Assembly: GCA_039090855.1 (NCBI GenBank)
Contig: CM077034.1
Coordinates: forward strand, 11,982,984-12,046,983
Direction: 5' to 3'
Source of the DNA: Macrothele yani
Taxonomy: Eukaryota > Arthropoda > Arachnida > Araneae > Macrothelidae
Length of the DNA stretch: 64,000 nt
The notes beneath the pieces are model-generated. The model worked only from the letters and a program-made list of their open reading frames with translations. It had not been told where the DNA came from and made no database searches. Of this stretch, positions 22,326 through 34,200 are shown piece by piece (the first letter of the stretch is position 1; each line of letters opens with the position of its first letter). The position numbers and the translations under genes are program-made.

Positions 22326-23690
22326 TACGTTCATTTTTTGAAGAGAAAATGTGCACATTACGAGAAAACACTTCAATTTGAGACAGAAACTATGGTTACC
22401 TGCTAAGCTCCACCCCTAAACAATGTCATTGGTTAAAACGTAACAGCACGTATTTTGTATCTCTCATTTCTGTCTGATTTTTTTAATTATCTGAACCAAA
22501 TAGAAATTAAAAAATGGGCACTGAAGTGAGATTGGAATCTTGTCTTCTATAGATCATCTTAAATTCTACTGCACGTTCATTTTTTGAAGAGAAAATGTGT
22601 ACATTACCAGAAAACACTTCAATGTGAGACAGAAACTACGCCTAACGATTAAGCTCCACCCCCAAACAATGTCATTGGTTACAACGTAACAGCACGTATT
22701 TTGTATCTCTCATTTCTGTCTGATTTTTTTAATTATCTGAACCAAATAGAAATTAAAAAATGGGCACTGAAGTGAGATTGGAATCTTGTCTTCTATAGAT
22801 CATCTTAAATTCTACTGCACGTTCATTTTTTGAAGAGAAAATGTGTACATTACCAGAAAACACTTCAATGTGAGACAGAAACTACGCCTATCGATTAAGC
22901 TCCACCCCCAAACAATGTCATTGGTTAAAATGTAACAGCACGTATTTTGTATCTCTCATTTCTGTCTGATTTTTTTTAATTATCTGAACCAAATAGAAAT
23001 TAAAAAATGGGCACTGAAGTGAGATTGGAATCTTGTCTTCTGTAGATCATCTTAAATTCTACTGTACGTTCATTTTTTGAAGAGAAAATGTGTACATTAC
23101 CAGAAAACACTTCAATGTGAGACAGAAACTACGCCTATCGATTAAGCTCCACCCCCAAACAATGTCATTCGTTAAAACGTAACAGCACGTATTTTGTATC
23201 TCTCATTTCTGTCTGATTTTTTTAATTATCTGAACCAAATAGAAATTTAAAAATGAGCACTGAAGTGAGATTGGAATCTTGTCTTCTATAGATCATCTTA
23301 AATTCTACTGCACGTTCATTTTTTGAAGAGAAAATGTGTACATTACCAGAAAACACTTCAATGTGAGACAGAAACTACGCCTATCGATTAAGCTCCAACC
23401 CCAAACAATGTCATTGGTTAAAACGTAACAGCACGTATTTTGTATCTCTCATTTCTGTCTTATTTTTTTAATTATCTGAACCAAATAGAAATTAAAAAAT
23501 GGGCACTGAAGTGAGATTGGAATCTTGTCTTCTATAGATCATCTTAAATTCTACTGTACGTTCATTTTTTGAAGAGAAAATGTGTACATTACCAGAAAAC
23601 ACTTCAATTTGAGACAGAAACTACGCTTATCTACTAAGCTCCACCCCCAAACAATGTCATCGGTTAAAACGTAACAGCACGTATTTTGTC
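22323..23690. repeat. Tandem array, 246-bp unit, ~6 copies
   Basis: Copies are anchored by TTCATTTTTTGAAGAGAAAA at 22330, 22576, 22822, 23069, 23315 and 23561. Each unit has a specific half (GAGACAGAAACTACGCCTAT, AAACAATGTCATTGGTTAAA, CGTAACAGCACGTATTTTGT) joined to the ~115-bp module CTCTCATTTCTGTCTGATT...AAATTCTACT that also forms half of the 209-bp unit. Confidence 0.93.
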
Positions 23691-23869
23691 TTTTCATTGT
23701 GAAGCCAAAGACAGGCCGCTTCCATTCTGATTATGGTTAGGTCTTCTAGTTATTCGCTAACGCCAACTTCTGGAACAATCCCTCAAGACGTAAAAGCCAC
23801 GCCCAAGGAGAGATATTTTGCGCCATCTATCACCGAAGATGAAGCCTAACACTCATTCAAAGACAGCCT

Positions 23870-24779
23870 ATTGGAACTTTCTTGTTTTTATGAAGTTCAT
23901 AGTTCAATATTTTAAACTTTTGGCCTTAAGGTCCATTTTACACACATTTCTACACATTCAGTCGTAATGTACTTTTGTCCTCTCTGGAATCTGTAATGTT
24001 CTAATAATTATTTATTGTTATATTAATTTTTCTTTAAATTATCTTTTTCTATTGTTATCGTGATTCGTGGATTTGCAGCAAGTTTTTTTTTTTTTTTTTT
24101 GTTTTAATGATTGTGTATGCAGATACATTTTATTTTTATACAACTCTGCTCTTGCATCTTGTAGAGAATATTGTTTTGTTGCATTTGTTACTTGTATTCT
24201 TTGTTTGCAAAATAATGCTTCGACATCTTTATCTGTTGAACAGGTTCACACAATGAGATGGGACCAAAGGTCAACTCCGCGCGCTTCCCGTCAGTTAGGG
24301 AGAAGCCGTGATAGCGGTCGGTCGTGTTTCGCTGTCGGTTAAAACGGAGACATCTGAGGCCCGTCCGTCGACGCGTTTTAAATGGCGTGTGCGGTAATAC
24401 AGTTTTAAATCGCTGAAAGTGTTGTTCCGCTAGATATCTTATTGACAAATGCCGTTTATGTGTGGTGCAAATTGTGCTCAGAATGTCATTGCGTGCGAGA
24501 CTAACCTTCTCTTTGCGATTCTTCTGAGGTTGAGTAACTTTCCCCCACTTGTTTCTTTCACTGGTGCGTCCACGCACAGGTCCCTCAAATCTGTAACAAG
24601 CGTTGTTCCAAAAGAAAGGGACTGTCATCAAACAAAAATAATATACTGTGTTTTCTGATAATAGCGCCGCAGTTTCATTTACCTTAGTTTGTTATTGGGC
24701 ATACAGAATTCCCACACGCAACCTGGAAAACGAGGGAAACCTGAAATTCTCAGGGAATTTGAAAAATGTTCCCAAAATC
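23870..24779. other. Unassigned stretch with a GC-richer island at 24270-24420
   Basis: Mostly AT-rich. Around 24270-24420 the base composition changes and CpGs are frequent (CGCGCGCTTCCCGTCAG, CGTCGACGCG). Downstream, at 24449, an ATG opens a 69-codon frame beginning MPFMCGANCAQN. This resembles a transposon or gene 5' end, but I do not recognise the product. Confidence 0.4.
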
Positions 24780-25250
24780 AAGGAATACTCAGGGAAAATT
24801 GTCCTTTTTTACGCTTTCCAACCGTAAGTTGAAGAAGCGTAAATGCTCCAGCTTTGTCTGTCTGTCCGCATAACTCGCATAAAAATGGTTCGATTTCGAG
24901 AAAATTTTAGTATGTGGTAGGGGACTACCTGGGGACGAACCCTATTTAAATTGGGTGAAATGGGGTCAAAGGTCAGGACATAAGAGCGGGATCCATTCCA
25001 TCGCCCTTATGCGTCATAACGCATGTAAAAATGCTTCCATTGCGACAAAACTTAAGAATGTTGTTCCGGAGGTATACTGAACCAATTCTATTTAATATGA
25101 TTGAAATGGGATCAAAGGTCAGGGTACAGGAGCAAGATTTATTCCACCACCATTATCCTCATAACTTGACTAAAAATGCTTCTATTGTGACAAAACTTTA
25201 CCATTCTGAAGAGATTTTAGAGCTTTACACACTTCTTCTCTTGAGATCCC
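24780..25250 (-). repeat. Dispersed repeat family R, copy 1
   Basis: Begins with TACGCTTTCCAACCGTAAGT and a (TCTG)n stretch, then ATAACTCGCATAAAAATGGT and several ~145-bp sub-units around TGGGGTCAAAGGTCAGGACA. The same sequence in opposite orientation occurs at 46866-47290 and, expanded, at 60992-62465. No protein is evident. Confidence 0.8.
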
Positions 25251-25299
25251 TCCTGTGCTTCCATCCCTCACTGTGACATTATCTGAGTCTGTCTCAGAA

Positions 25300-28200
25300 T
25301 CATCTTTGCTTTAGAGTGATATTTCCCTGTTCCCTTAGTTGGTTAACAAAGGAAGACTCAGTTCCACTGGGAGTTAGGAAATCTCATTGCCAATCTACCC
25401 ACAAAAGAAGAGACAGAGATCTACTCTGTGTCTACCTAATCCCACTGAGAGAGATCTTCCTCCAATGTTATGTTTCCCTTCTGATAGTGTGTTATCTGTT
25501 TGCTTTCCTTCATGGTTTGGTGCTGGATTCCCCTGGAGCTACTCCAAGCAAGAGAAGTTTTTCACCCCTTTCTTTTTCTGGTACTGGTATTTCCCTGTTC
25601 CCTTGATTGGTTGCCAAAGCGAAACTCAGTTCCACTGGAAGTTTTAGAAATCCCATTGCCAATCTACCCCCACAAAGAAGAGACAGAGATCTACTCTGTG
25701 TCTACCTAATTCCACTGGGATAGATCCCCATCCAATGTTATGTTCAGCGTGTTAACTGTTTGCTTTCCTTCATGGTTTGGTGCTGGATTCCCCTGGAGCT
25801 ACTCCAAGCAAGAGAAGTTTTTCACCCCTTTCTTTTTCTGGTACTGGTATTTCCCTGTTCCCTTGATTGGTTGCCAAAGCAAAACTCAGTTCCTCTGGAA
25901 GTTGGGAAATCCCATTGCCAATCTACCCCCACAAAGAAGAGACAGAGATCTACTCTGTGTCTACCTAATTCCACTGGGATAGATCCCCATCCAATGTTAT
26001 GTTCAGCGTGTTAACTGTTTGCTTTCCTTCATGGTTTGGTGCTGGATTCCCCTGGAGCTACTCCAAGCAAGAGAAGTTCCTCACCCATTTCTTTTCCTGG
26101 TAGTGGTATTTCCCTTTTCCTTTGATTGGTTGCCAAAGCAAAACTCAGTTCCACTGGAAGTTTTAGAAATCCCATTGCCAATCTACCCCCAACAAAGAAG
26201 AGACAGAGATCTACTCTCTGTCTACCTAATTCCAATGGAAGAGATCTCCATCCAATGTTATGTTCAATGGGTTATCTGTTTGCTTTCCTTCATGGTTTGG
26301 TGCTGGATTCCCCTGGAGCTACTCCAAACAAGAGAAGTTCCTCACCCATTTCTTTTCCTGGTAGTGGTATTTCCCTGTTCCCTTGATTGGTTGCCAAAGC
26401 AAAACTCAGTTCCACTGGAAGTTTTAGAAATCCCATTGCCAATCTACCCCCACAAAGAAGAGACAGAGATCTACTCTGTGTCTACCTAATTCCACTGGGA
26501 GAGATCCCCATCCAATGTTATGTTCAGCGTGTTAACTGTTTGCTTTCCTTCATGGTTTGGTGCTGGATTCCCCTGGAGCTACTCCAAGCAAGAGAAGTTT
26601 TTCACCCCTTTCTTTTTCTGGTACTGGTATTTCCCTGTTCCCTTGATTGGTTGCCAAAGCAAAACTCAGTTCCTCTGGAAGTTTTAGGAAATCCCATTGC
26701 CAATCTACCCCCACAAAGAAGAGACAGAGATCTACTCTGTGTCTACCTAATTCCACTGGGATAGATCCCCATCCAATGTTATGTTCAGCGTGTTAACTGT
26801 TTGCTTTCCTTCATGGTTTGGTGCTGGATTCCCCTGGAGCTACTCCAAGCAAGAGAAGTTCCTCACCCATTTCTTTTCCTGGTAGTGGTATTTCCCTTTT
26901 CCTTTGATTGGTTGCCAAAGCAAAACTCAGTTCCACTGGAAGTTTTAGAAATCCCATTGCCAATCTACCCCCAACAAAGAAGAGACAGAGATCTACTCTG
27001 TGTCTACCTAATTCCAATGGAAGAGATCTCCATCCAATGTTATGTTCAATGGGTTATCTGTTTGCTTTCCTTCATGGTTTGGTGCTGGATTCCCCTGGAG
27101 CTACTCCAAGCAAGAGAAGTTTTTCACCCCTTTCTTTTTCTGGTACTGGTATTTCCCTGTTCCCTTGATTGGTTGCCAAAGCAAAACTCAGTTCCACTGG
27201 AAGTTTTAGAAATCCCATTGCCAATCTACCCCCACAAAGAAGAGACAGAGATCTACTCTGTGTCTACCTAATTCCACTGGGAGAGATCCCCATCCAATGT
27301 TATGTTCAGCGTGTTAACTGTTTGCTTTCCTTCATGGTTTGGTGCTGGATTCCCTGGAGCTACTCCAAACAAAAGAAGTTCCTCACCCATTTCTTTTCTT
27401 GGTAGTCGTATTTCCCTGCTCCCTTGATTGGTTGCCAAAGCAAAACTCAGTTCCACTGGAAGTTTTAGAAATCCCATTGCCAATCTACCCCCACAAAGAA
27501 GAGACAGAGATCTACTCTGTGTCTACCTAATTCCACTGGGAGAGATCCCCATCCAATGTTATGTTCAGCGTGTTAACTGTTTGCTTTCCTTCATGGTTTG
27601 GTGCTGGATTCCCCTGGAGCTACTCCAAGCAAGAGAAGTTTTTCACCCCTTTCTTTTTCTGGTACTGGTATTTCCCTGTTCCCTTGATTGGTTGCCAAAG
27701 CAAAACTCAGTTCCACTGGAAGTTTTAGAAATCCCATTGCCAATCTACCACCACAAAGAAGAGACAGAGATCTACTCTGTGTCTACCTAATTCCACTGGG
27801 AGAGATCCCCATCCAATGTTATGTTCAGCGTGTTAACTGTTTGCTTTCCTTCATGGTTTGGTGCTGGATTCCCCTGGAGCTACTCCAAGCAAGAGAAGTT
27901 TTTCACCCCTTTCTTTTTCTGGTACTGGTATTTCCCTGTTCCCTTGATTGGTTGCCAAAGCAAAACTCAGTTCCACTGGAAGTTTTAGAAATCCCATTGC
28001 CAATCTACCCCCACAAAGAAGAGACAGAGATCTACTCTGTGTCTACCTAATTCCACTGGGAGAGATCCCCATCCAATGTTATGTTCAGCGTGTTAACTGT
28101 TTGCTTTCCTTCATGGTTTGGTGCTGGATTCCCCTGGAGCTACTCCAAGCAAGAGAAGTTTTTCACCCCTTTCTTTTTCTGGTACTGGTATTTCCCTGTT

Positions 28201-31200
28201 CCCTTGATTGGTTGCCAAAGCAAAACTCAGTTCCACTGGAAGTTGGGAAATCCCATTGCCAATCTACCCCCACAAAGAAGAGACAGAGATCTACTCTGTG
28301 TCTACCTAATTCCACTGGGAGAGATCCCCATCCAATGTTATGTTCAGCGTGTTAACTGTTTGCTTTCCTTCATGGTTTGGTGCTGGATTCCCCTGGAGCT
28401 ACTCCAAGCAAGAGAAGTTTTTCACCCCTTTCTTTTTTCCTGGTACTGGTATTTCCCTGTTCCCTTGATTGGTTGCCAAAGCAAAACTCAGTTCCACTGG
28501 AAGTTTTAGAAATCCCATTGCCAATCTACCCCCACAAAGAAGAGACAGAGATCTACTCTGTGTCTACCTAATTCCACTGGAAGAGATCCCCATCCAATGT
28601 TATGTTCAGCGTGTTATCTGTTTGCTTTCCTTCATGGTTTGGTGCTGGATTCCCCTGGAGCTACTCCAAGCAAGAGAAGTTTTTCACCCCTTTCTTTTTC
28701 TGGTACTGGTATTTCCCTGTTCCCTTTGATTGGTTGCCAAAGCAAAACTCAGTTCCACTGGAAGTTTTAGAAATCCCATTGCCAATCTACCCCCACAAAG
28801 AAGAGACAGAGATCTACTCTGTGTCTACCTAATTCCACTGGGAGAGATCCCCATCCAATGTTATGTTCAGCGTGTTAACTGTTTGCTTTCCTTCATGGTT
28901 TGGTGCTGGATTCCCCTGGAGCTACTCCAAACAAGAGAAGTTCCTCACCCATTTCTTTTCCTGGTAGTGGTATTTCCCTGCTCCCTTGATTGGTTGCCAA
29001 AGCAAAACTCAGTTCCACTGGAAGTTTTAGAAATCCCATTGCCAATCTACCCCCAACAAAGAAGAGACAGAGATCTACTCTGTGTCTACCTAATTCCACT
29101 GGGAGAGATCCCCATCCAATGTTATGTTCAGCGTGTTAACTGTTTGCTTTCCTTCATGGTTTGGTGCTGGATTCCCTGGAGCTACTCCAAGCAAGAGAAG
29201 TTTTTCACCCCTTTCTTTTTCTGGTACTGGTATTTCCCTGTTCCCTTGATTGGTTGCCAAAGCAAAACTCAGTTCCACTGGAAGTTTTAGAAATCCCATT
29301 GCCAATCTACCCCCACAAAGAAGAGACAGAGATCTACTCTGTGTCTACCTAATTCCACTGGGAGAGATCCCCATCCAATGTTATGTTCAGCGTGTTAACT
29401 GTTTGCTTTCCTTCATGGTTTGGTGCTGGATTCCCCTGGAGCTACTCCAAGCAAGAGAAGTTTTTCACCCTTTCTTTTTCTGGTACTGGTATTTCCCTGT
29501 TCCCTTGATTGGTTGCCAAAGCAAAACTCAGTTCCACTGGAAGTTTTAGAAATCCCATTGCCAATCTACCCCCACAAAGAAGAGACAGAGATCTACTCTG
29601 TGTCTACCTAATTCCACTGGGAGAGATCCCCATCCAATGTTATGTTCAGCGTGTTATCTGTTTGCTTTCCTTCATGGTTTGGTGCTGGATTCCCCTGGAG
29701 CTACTCCAAGCAAGAGAAGTTTTTCACCCCTTTCTTTTTCTGGTACTGGTATTTCCCTGTTCCCTTGATTGGTTGCCAAAGCAAAACTCAGTTCCTCTGG
29801 AAGTTTTAGAAATCCCATTGCCAATCTACCCCCACAAAGAAGAGACAGAGATCTACTCTGTGTCTACCTAATTCCACTGGGAGAGATCCCCATCCAATGT
29901 TATGTTCAGTGTGTTAACTGTTTGCTTTCCTTCATGGTTTGGTGCTGGATTCCCCTGGAGCTACTCCAAGCAAGAGAAGTTTTTCACCCCTTTCTTTTTC
30001 TGGTACTGGTATTTCCCTGTTCCCTTGATTGGTTGCCAAAGCAAAACTCAGTTCCTCTGGAAGTTGGGAAATCCCATTGCCAATCTACCCCCACAAAGAA
30101 GAGACAGAGATCTACTCTGTGTCTACCTAATTCCACTGGGAGAGATCCCCATCCAATGTTATGTTCAGTGTGTTATCTGTTTGCTTTCCTTCATGGTTTG
30201 GTGCTGGATTCCCCTGGAGCTACTCCAAGCAAGAGAAGTTTTTCACCCCTTTCTTTTTCTGGTACTGGTATTTCCCTGTTCCCTTGATTGGTTGCCAAAG
30301 CAAAACTCAGTTCCTCTGGAAGTTGGGAAATCCCATTGCCAATCTACCCCCACAAAAAAGAGACAGAGATCTACTCTGTGTCTACCTAATTCCACTGGGA
30401 GAGATCCCCATCCAATGTTATGTTCAGTGTGTTATCTGTTTGCTTTCCTTCATGGTTTGGTGCTGGATTCCCCTGGAGCTACTCCAAGCAAGAGAAGTTT
30501 TTCACCCCTTTCTTTTTCTGGTACTGGTATTTCCCTGTTCCTTTGATTGGTTGCCAAAGCAAAACTCAGTTCCTCTGGAAGTTTGGGAAATCCCATTGCC
30601 AATCTACCCCCACAAAGAAGAGACAGAGATCTACTCTGTGTCTACCTAATTCCACTGGGAGAGATCCCCATCCAATGTTATGTTCAGCGTGTTAACTGTT
30701 TGCTTTCCTTCATGGTTTGGTGCTGGATTCCCCTGGAGCTACTCCAAGCAAGAGAAGTTTTTCACCCCTTTCTTTTTCTGGTACTGGTATTTCCCTGTTC
30801 CCTTGATTGGTTGCCAAAGCAAAACTCAGTTCCACTGGAAGTTTTAGAAATCCCATTGCCAATCTACCCCCAACAAAAAAGAGACAGAGATCTACTCTCT
30901 GTCTACCTAATTCCAATGGAAGAGATCTCCATCCAATGTTATGTTCAATGGGTTATCTGTTTGCTTTCCTTCATGGTTTGGTGCTGGATTCCCCTGGAGC
31001 TACTCCAAGCAAGAGAAGTTCCTCACCCATTTCTTTTCCTGGTAGTGGTATTTCCCTTTTCCTTTGATTGGTTGCCAAAGCAAAACTCAGTTCCACTGGA
31101 AGTTTTAGAAATCCCATTGCCAATCTACCCCCACAAAGAAGAGACAGAGATCTACTCTGTGTCTACCTAATTCCACTGGGAGAGATCCCCATCCAATGTT

Positions 31201-34200
31201 ATGTTCAGCGTGTTAACTGTTTGCTTTCCTTCATGGTTTGGTGCTGGATTCCCCTGGAGCTACTCCAAGCAAGAGAAGTTTTTCACCCTTTCTTTTTCTG
31301 GTACTGGTATTTCCCTGTTCCCTTGATTGGTTGCCAAAGCAAAACTCAGTTCCACTGGAAGTTTTGGAAATCCCATTGCCAATCTACCCCCAACAAAGAA
31401 GAGACAGAGATCTACTCTGTGTCTACCTAATTCCACTGGGATAGATCCCCATCCAATGTTATGTTCAGCGTGTTAACTGTTTGCTTTCCTTCATGGTTTG
31501 GTGCTGGATTCCCCTGGAGCTACTCCAAGCAAGAGAAGTTCCTCACCCATTTCTTTTCCTGGTAGTGGTATTTCCCTTTTCCTTTGATTGGTTGCCAAAG
31601 CAAAACTCAGTTCCACTGGAAGTTTTAGAAATCCCATTGCCAATCTACCCCCACAAAGAAGAGACAGAGATCTACTCTGTGTCTACCTAATTCCACTGGG
31701 AGAGATCCCCATCCAATGTTATGTTCAGCGTGTTAACTGTTTGCTTTCCTTCATGGTTTGGTGCTGGATTCCCCTGGAGCTACTCCAAGCAAGAGAAGTT
31801 TTCACCCCTTTCTTTTTCTGGTACTGGTATTTCCCTGTTCCCTTGATTGGTTGCCAAAGCAAAACTCAGTTCCACTGGAAGTTTTAGAAATCCCATTGCC
31901 AATCTACCCCCAACAAAGAAGAGACAGAGATCTACTCTCTGTCTACCTAATTCCACTGGAAGAGATCCCCATCCAATGTTATGTTCAGTGTGTTATCTGT
32001 TTGCTTTCCTTCAAGGTCTGGTGCTGGATTCCCCTGGAGCTACTCCAAACAAGAGAAGTTCCTCACCCATTTCTTTTCCTGGTAGTGGTATTTCCCTTTT
32101 CCTTTGATTGGTTGCCAAAGCAAAACTCAGTTCCACTGGAAGTTTTAGAAATCCCATTGCCAATCTACCCCCACAAAGAAGAGACAGAGATCTACTCTGT
32201 GTCTACCTAATTCCACTGGGATAGATCCCCATCCAATGTTATGTTCAGCGTGTTAACTGTTTGCTTTCCTTCATGGTTTGGTGCTGGATTCCCCTGGAGC
32301 TACTCCAAGCAAGAGAAGTTTTTCACCCTTTCTTTTTCTGGTACTGGTATTTCCCTGTTCCCTTGATTGGTTGCCAAAGCAAAACTCAGTTCCACTGGAA
32401 GTTTTAGAAATCCCATTGCCAATCTACCCCCAACAAAGAAGAGACAGAGATCTACTCTCTGTCTACCTAATTCCACTGGAAGAGATCCCCATCCAATGTT
32501 ATGTTCAGTGTGTTATCTGTTTGCTTTCCTTCAAGGTCTGGTGCTGGATTCCCCTGGAGCTACTCCAAACAAGAGAAGTTCCTCACCCATTTCTTTTCCT
32601 GGTAGTGGTATTTCCCTTTTCCTTTGATTGGTTGCCAAAGCAAAACTCAGTTCCACTGGAAGTTTTAGAAATCCCATTGCCAATCTACCCCCACAAAGAA
32701 GAGACAGAGATCTACTCTGTGTCTACCTAATTCCACTGGGATAGATCCCCATCCAATGTTATGTTCAGCGTGTTAACTGTTTGCTTTCCTTCATGGTTTG
32801 GTGCTGGATTCCCCTGGAGCTACTCCAAGCAAGAGAAGTTTTTCACCCCTTTCTTTTTCTGGTACTGGTATTTCCCTGTTCCCTTGATTGGTTGCCAAAG
32901 CAAAACTCAGTTCCACTGGAAGTTTTAGAAATCCCATTGCCAATCTACCCCCAACAAAGAAGAGACAGAGATCTACTCTCTGTCTACCTAATTCCACTGG
33001 AAGAGATCCCCATCCAATGTTATGTTCAGTGTGTTATCTGTTTGCTTTCCTTCAAGGTCTGGTGCTGGATTCCCCTGGAGCTACTCCAAACAAGAGAAGT
33101 TCCTCACCCATTTCTTTTCCTGGTAGTGGTATTTCCCTTTTCCTTTGATTGGTTGCCAAAGCAAAACTCAGTTCCACTGGAAGTTTTAGAAATCCCATTG
33201 CCAATCTACCCCCACAAAGAAGAGACAGAGATCTACTCTGTGTCTACCTAATTCCACTGGGATAGATCCCCATCCAATGTTATGTTCAGCGTGTTAACTG
33301 TTTGCTTTCCTTCATGGTTTGGTGCTGGATTCCCCTGGAGCTACTCCAAGCAAGAGAAGTTCCTCACCCATTTCTTTTCCTGGTAGTGGTATTTCCCTTT
33401 TCCTTTGATTGGTTGCCAAAGCAAAACTCAGTTCCACTGGAAGTTTTAGAAATCCCATTGCCAATCTACCCCCACAAAGAAGAGACAGAGATCTACTCTG
33501 TGTCTACCTAATTCCACTGGGATAGATCCCCATCCAATGTTATGTTCAGCGTGTTAACTGTTTGCTTTCCTTCAAGGTCTGGTGCTGGATTCCCCTGGAG
33601 CTACTCCAAACAAGAGATGTTCCACACCCATTTCTTTTCCTGGTAGAAGTATTTCCCTGTTCCCTTGATTAGTTGCCCAAGCAAAACTCAGTTCCACTGG
33701 AAGTTTTAGAAATCCCATTGCCAATCTACCCCCACAAAGAAGAGACAGAGATCTACTCTGTGTCTAAATAATTCCACTGGGAGAGATCCCCATCCAATGT
33801 TATGTTCAGCGTGTTAACTGTTTGCTTTCCTTCAAGGTCTGGTGCTGGATTCCCCTGGAGCTACTCCAAACAAGAAAAGTTCCTCACCCATTTCTTTTCC
33901 TGGTAGTGGTATTTCCCTGTTCCCTTGATTAGTTGCCAAAGCGAAACTCAGTTCCACTGGAAGTTTTAGAAATCCCATTGCCAATCTACCCCCAACAAAG
34001 AAGAGACAGAGATCTACTCTCTGTCTACCTAATTCCAATGGAAGAGATCCCCATCCAATGTTATGTTCAGTGTGTTATCTGTTTGCTTTCCTTCAAGGTC
34101 TGGTGCTGGATTCCCCTGGAGCTACTCCAAACAAGAGAAGTTCCGCACCCATTTCTTTTCCTGGTAGAGGTATTTCCCTGTTCCCTTGATTAGTTGCCCA

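Larger units (their letters stand above)
21311..23869. mobile_element. Short-TIR element whose interior is tandem arrays
   Basis: A perfect 20-bp inverted repeat, AGGCTGTCTTTGAATGAGTG, bounds the block (21311-21330 and reverse complement at 23850-23869). Inside are about 190 bp of unique left sequence, four 209-bp units, about six 246-bp units and about 170 bp of right sequence. No protein is encoded. The layout is that of a non-autonomous DNA element carrying an internal satellite. The flanks (TTCATTA / TATTGG) do not give a clear target duplication, so the superfamily remains open. Confidence 0.65.
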
